Source: Acidobacteriaceae bacterium
GTDB taxonomy: Bacteria; Acidobacteriota; Vicinamibacteria; Vicinamibacterales; CAVVIG01
Reading direction: 5' to 3'
Length of the DNA: 6,463 nucleotides
Assembly (NCBI GenBank): GCA_031274845.1
Contig: JAISPN010000136.1
Span: 1 to 6,463 of the forward strand
Position 1 is the first letter of the stretch. Each line of letters starts with the position of its first letter. Under the pieces are notes generated by a model, which ran no database searches, was not told the origin of the DNA, and worked only from the letters and a program-made list of their open reading frames with translations. Made by a program: the position numbers and the translations under genes. This document shows positions 4,496-6,463 of the stretch, in pieces.

Positions 4496-5743
4496 CTATG
4501 GCAACTCGGTCGACAGCAAGTCGTCCACGGTCTGACGCCGGCGCACGAGACGCCACGTGCCGTTGTCGACGAGCACTTCGGCGGGAAACGGCCGGCGGTT
4601 GTAGTTGGACGCCATCGCCGATCCGTACGCCCCGGCATCGCGAATCGCCACGAGATCGCCCACCGCAAGCGGCGGCAGCATCCGATCGCGGCCAACCACA
4701 TCACTGCTCTCGCACACCGGCCCGACGATTTCGTACTGCCGCGCATCACCGTCACGAGGCGACACCGGATCGATGCGATGAAACGCGCCGTACAGCGCCG
4801 GGCGCATCAGCTCCGTCATCCCGGCATCGATGACGATGAACTCGCTGACCGCGTTCCGCGGCTTCACATCGACGACGCGCGCCAGCAGCGTCCCCGACGG
4901 CCCGACGATCGAACGCCCCGGCTCGACGACGATCGGCAACCCGGTCGGCGCGATTTCGGTGACGAGCGTCTCGACGTACTGGCGCGGCGACACGACCTCC
5001 GTTCCGTCGTACGAGATCCCGAGCCCGCCGCCGACGTCGACGTATTCGAGCGCCAGCCCCTTGGCCTTCAATCGCTCCGCGACCTCCGCGATGAACCGCG
5101 CGGCGCGGCGCAACGGATCGATCGTCGTCACTTGAGAACCGATGTGGACGTGTACTGCCACGAGTTTCAGAAACGGACGCTCTCCGATGGCGGCAAACAA
5201 CGATTCGGCGATGTCGACCGGCACACCGAACTTATTGATCTTGAGCCCCGTAGAGATATGGGGATGACTTTTCGCGTCGATGTCGGGGTTGAGACGAATC
5301 GCCACGCGGGCGGGCGGGCCGAGCGCTTGCGCGATCTGCTCGATGCGCGCCAGTTCACCGGCCGATTCGACATTGATCGCCTTCAGGCCGAGCGGCACGG
5401 CGCGTTGAAGCTCCTCGGCCGACTTCCCGACGCCGGTAAACACCAGATCCTTCGGCTCGAACCCCGCGCGGCGGGCGACGTCAATTTCCCAGATGGAGTT
5501 CGCGTCGGCGGCGCTCCCGAGACTGCGCAGCAAGGTGACGAGCGCGAACGTCGAGTTGGCCTTGAGCGCGTAGTGCAGCGCGTGCGGATAGCCGCCAAAC
5601 GCGTCGTCGATGGCGCGGTAGCGCTCGCGGATGACCGCGCCGCTATAGACGTAGCACGGAGTGCCGGTAGCCGAGGCCAGATCGCTGAATGGCACACCGT
5701 CGCACAACAAGCCCGAAGACGCTCTCACCCGAGTCGATGGCAT
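4496..5743 (-). CDS. lysA: Diaminopimelate decarboxylase
   Basis: LysA is a PLP enzyme that decarboxylates meso-diaminopimelate to lysine, the last step of the pathway. With the start at 5743 the protein has 415 residues, normal for the family. It has a fold-III PLP barrel: YALKAN with the PLP lysine (61), VHVHIGSQ (197-204), the DVGGGLGISY phosphate loop (236-245) and EPGRSIV (274-280). The C-terminal beta domain has the catalytic CESSD (344-348) and GAYG (371-374). Possible earlier starts at 5764 and 5794 only add residues unlike the family, and the last would overlap the sigma-factor gene. No strong Shine-Dalgarno precedes any of them. Where homologues usually read Ser-Gly-Gly-Glu, this has Ser83-Ile84-Trp85-Glu86. 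The gene is transcribed away from the sigma factor and ends exactly where tmk begins. Confidence 0.95.
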   Translation of the reverse strand: MPSTRVRASSGLLCDGVPFSDLASATGTPCYVYSGAVIRERYRAIDDAFGGYPHALHYALKANSTFALVTLLRSLGSAADANSIWEIDVARRAGFEPKDLVFTGVGKSAEELQRAVPLGLKAINVESAGELARIEQIAQALGPPARVAIRLNPDIDAKSHPHISTGLKINKFGVPVDIAESLFAAIGERPFLKLVAVHVHIGSQVTTIDPLRRAARFIAEVAERLKAKGLALEYVDVGGGLGISYDGTEVVSPRQYVETLVTEIAPTGLPIVVEPGRSIVGPSGTLLARVVDVKPRNAVSEFIVIDAGMTELMRPALYGAFHRIDPVSPRDGDARQYEIVGPVCESSDVVGRDRMLPPLAVGDLVAIRDAGAYGSAMASNYNRRPFPAEVLVDNGTWRLVRRRQTVDDLLSTELP

Positions 5744-5792
5744 GGGAAGACATAATGCTATCATCCAAGGCCCGCGCCCAAGCGGCCTGCCC
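5744..5792. promoter_or_regulatory. Short divergent control region between lysA and the sigma-factor gene
   Basis: Only 49 bp separate the preferred starts of lysA and the sigma factor. Within it lies an A+T-rich island (5751-5764), including CATAAT at 5751-5756, which matches the plus-strand -10 consensus at five of six bases but has no recognisable -35 at 16-18 bp. On the minus strand TAGCAT overlaps the same island with a poor -35. Promoters for one or both genes may lie within the neighbouring coding sequence, so exact promoters cannot be called. Confidence 0.3.
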
Positions 5793-6419
5793 ATGGCTGT
5801 GGATCACCCTCTGTCTCCAAGCACCATCGAATCGCTCATTCAGCAGTGCCTGAGCGGCGATCAGTCGGCATGGGACGCGATCGTGCGCCAGCACCGGCGC
5901 AAAGTCTTCAACGTCGCCTACAAGTTCGTCGGCAAACACGACGAGGCCGAAGACCTCACGCAGGACATCTTCCTGAAAGTCTTCAAGTCGCTCGCGACCT
6001 TCGACCGTCGCGCCAACTTCGAGACATGGCTGATTAGCGTCAGCCGCAATCTGTGCATCGATCACTATCGCAGCGTCCGCAAGGAGCGCGAGACGATCGA
6101 TCGCGCGGTCGATGCGACCGAGTTGCCAACGCCGACGCCGGAACCGGGACCGATTGCCCGCCTCGAAGAGCGCGACCGGGTCACCTTGCTCCGCCAAGGA
6201 CTGAGCGCGCTCCCGGCCATCCTGCGCACCGCGGTCGTCATGCGCGATCTGCAAGAGCTGTCCTACAGCGAGATTGCCCAGAAGCTTGGCCTGCCGGAAG
6301 GCACGGTGAAATCGCGCATCAATCGTGGCCGCACCGAGTTGGCGCGGCAACTCCGGCACATGGGCGAAGCACACTCAGACAGCGGTACGGCGCATCACTT
6401 TCCTGGAGTCCACCGATGA
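5793..6419 (+). CDS. Sigma-70 family RNA polymerase sigma factor, ECF-like
   Basis: The 208-residue protein has the two-domain layout of group 4 (ECF) sigma factors. Region 2 spans about residues 12-98, with EAEDLTQDIFLKVFKSL (51-67) in region 2.2 and FETWLISVSRNLCIDHYR (76-93) in 2.3-2.4. A linker rich in Pro and Thr (111-120) follows, then region 4 (about 130-189) with a helix-turn-helix LSYSEIAQKLGLPEGTVKSRINRGR (156-180). There is no region 1.1 or 3. It would direct RNA polymerase to a special promoter set. The start at 5793 is preferred because earlier in-frame ATGs (5661, 5742) encode non-family sequence overlapping lysA; none has a good Shine-Dalgarno. The stop overlaps the next gene's ATG (ATGA, 6416-6419). 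No zinc-finger anti-sigma factor is visible, so the regulon and signal are unknown. Confidence 0.93.
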   Translation: MAVDHPLSPSTIESLIQQCLSGDQSAWDAIVRQHRRKVFNVAYKFVGKHDEAEDLTQDIFLKVFKSLATFDRRANFETWLISVSRNLCIDHYRSVRKERETIDRAVDATELPTPTPEPGPIARLEERDRVTLLRQGLSALPAILRTAVVMRDLQELSYSEIAQKLGLPEGTVKSRINRGRTELARQLRHMGEAHSDSGTAHHFPGVHR

Positions 6420-6463
6420 ATCTCACGACCGAACAAGCCGGCGCGGTATCGATCGTCCGCGTT
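6416..6463 (+). CDS. Partial N-terminus of a possible STAS/anti-sigma antagonist protein (cut by right edge)
   Basis: Sixteen codons starting with ATG at 6416 are open to the window edge (MNLTTEQAGAVSIVRV). A good GGAG Shine-Dalgarno lies seven bases upstream (6405-6408), and the ATGA overlap with the sigma-factor stop indicates coupled translation. The pattern of a short polar beginning, then Gly-x-Val-x-Ile-Val-Arg-Val, resembles the first beta strand of SpoIIAA-type STAS proteins, which work in partner-switching control of sigma factors. That would fit the position after a sigma gene. The gene itself is well supported; the family guess rests on very few residues. Confidence 0.6.
   Translation, partial: MNLTTEQAGAVSIVRV

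Noticed and set aside
4007..5755. A 582-residue open frame on the plus strand across lysA and tmk
   Set aside because: It is antisense to two genes with full family motifs, and its His/Arg/Asp-rich sequence is the usual antisense product of high-G+C coding DNA.
5661..5792. Earlier start of the sigma factor adding 44 residues
   Set aside because: The extension overlaps lysA, does not look like sigma region 2, and has no better ribosome binding site. The start at 5793 fits normal ECF length.
1..6463. CRISPR array, tRNA, rRNA, insertion sequence or phage element
   Set aside because: No regularly spaced repeats, cloverleaf-like sequence, transposase motifs or terminal repeats were seen. The genes are all chromosomal housekeeping or regulatory types with uniform composition.

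Overview
This 6.46-kb window is ordinary bacterial chromosome with high G+C, densely packed with housekeeping genes, and almost every gene can be named from its protein sequence. Long open frames antisense to real genes are common, as expected at this base composition. The protein style (a sigma-70 family factor followed in overlap by what looks like a STAS protein, a ribosomal rplU-rpmA-obgE-nadD-rsfS run and a four-CxxC ComF protein) reminds me of Acidobacteriota, perhaps Vicinamibacteria. That placement is an impression from memory of related proteins and has not been tested.

Layout. Bases 1-99 hold the start of a minus-strand gene that runs off the left edge; its visible end encodes a lipoprotein-type signal peptide. 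Bases 100-319 are a divergent control region with candidate promoters in both directions and unusual inverted repeats. From 320 to 3909 six genes run on the plus strand: rplU (L21), rpmA (L27), obgE (50S-assembly GTPase), nadD (nicotinate-nucleotide adenylyltransferase), rsfS (ribosome silencing factor) and a comF-like phosphoribosyltransferase. obgE/nadD overlap by 4 bp and nadD/rsfS by 14 bp. The only sizeable gap, 905-989 between rpmA and obgE, is mostly filled by a strong bulged hairpin. From 5743 down to 3857 two minus-strand genes follow, lysA (diaminopimelate decarboxylase) and tmk (thymidylate kinase), with the lysA stop codon directly abutting the tmk start codon. tmk converges on comF and the two coding ends overlap by 53 bp. 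From 5793 a plus-strand ECF-like sigma-70 factor diverges from lysA, overlapping by 4 bp a downstream gene cut by the right edge.

Functionally, the left operon is a large-subunit module: L21 and L27 are 50S proteins, Obg is a 50S-assembly GTPase and RsfS binds the 50S subunit to block subunit joining. nadD adds NAD synthesis in its usual place beside rsfS. The lysA-tmk pair supplies lysine/diaminopimelate and dTTP precursor. The sigma gene and its downstream partner are probably a regulatory module that extends beyond the window.

I found no mobile element, CRISPR array, tRNA or rRNA, and no evidence for an undescribed multi-gene system. The points worth a second look are local: paired inverted repeats before rplU, a strong non-terminator hairpin before obgE at a start without a Shine-Dalgarno sequence, a T7 slippery-type tract inside nadD flanked by an inverted repeat, a Gln in the usual Ser/Thr position of the thymidylate kinase P-loop, and an unusual Ile-Trp pair in LysA.
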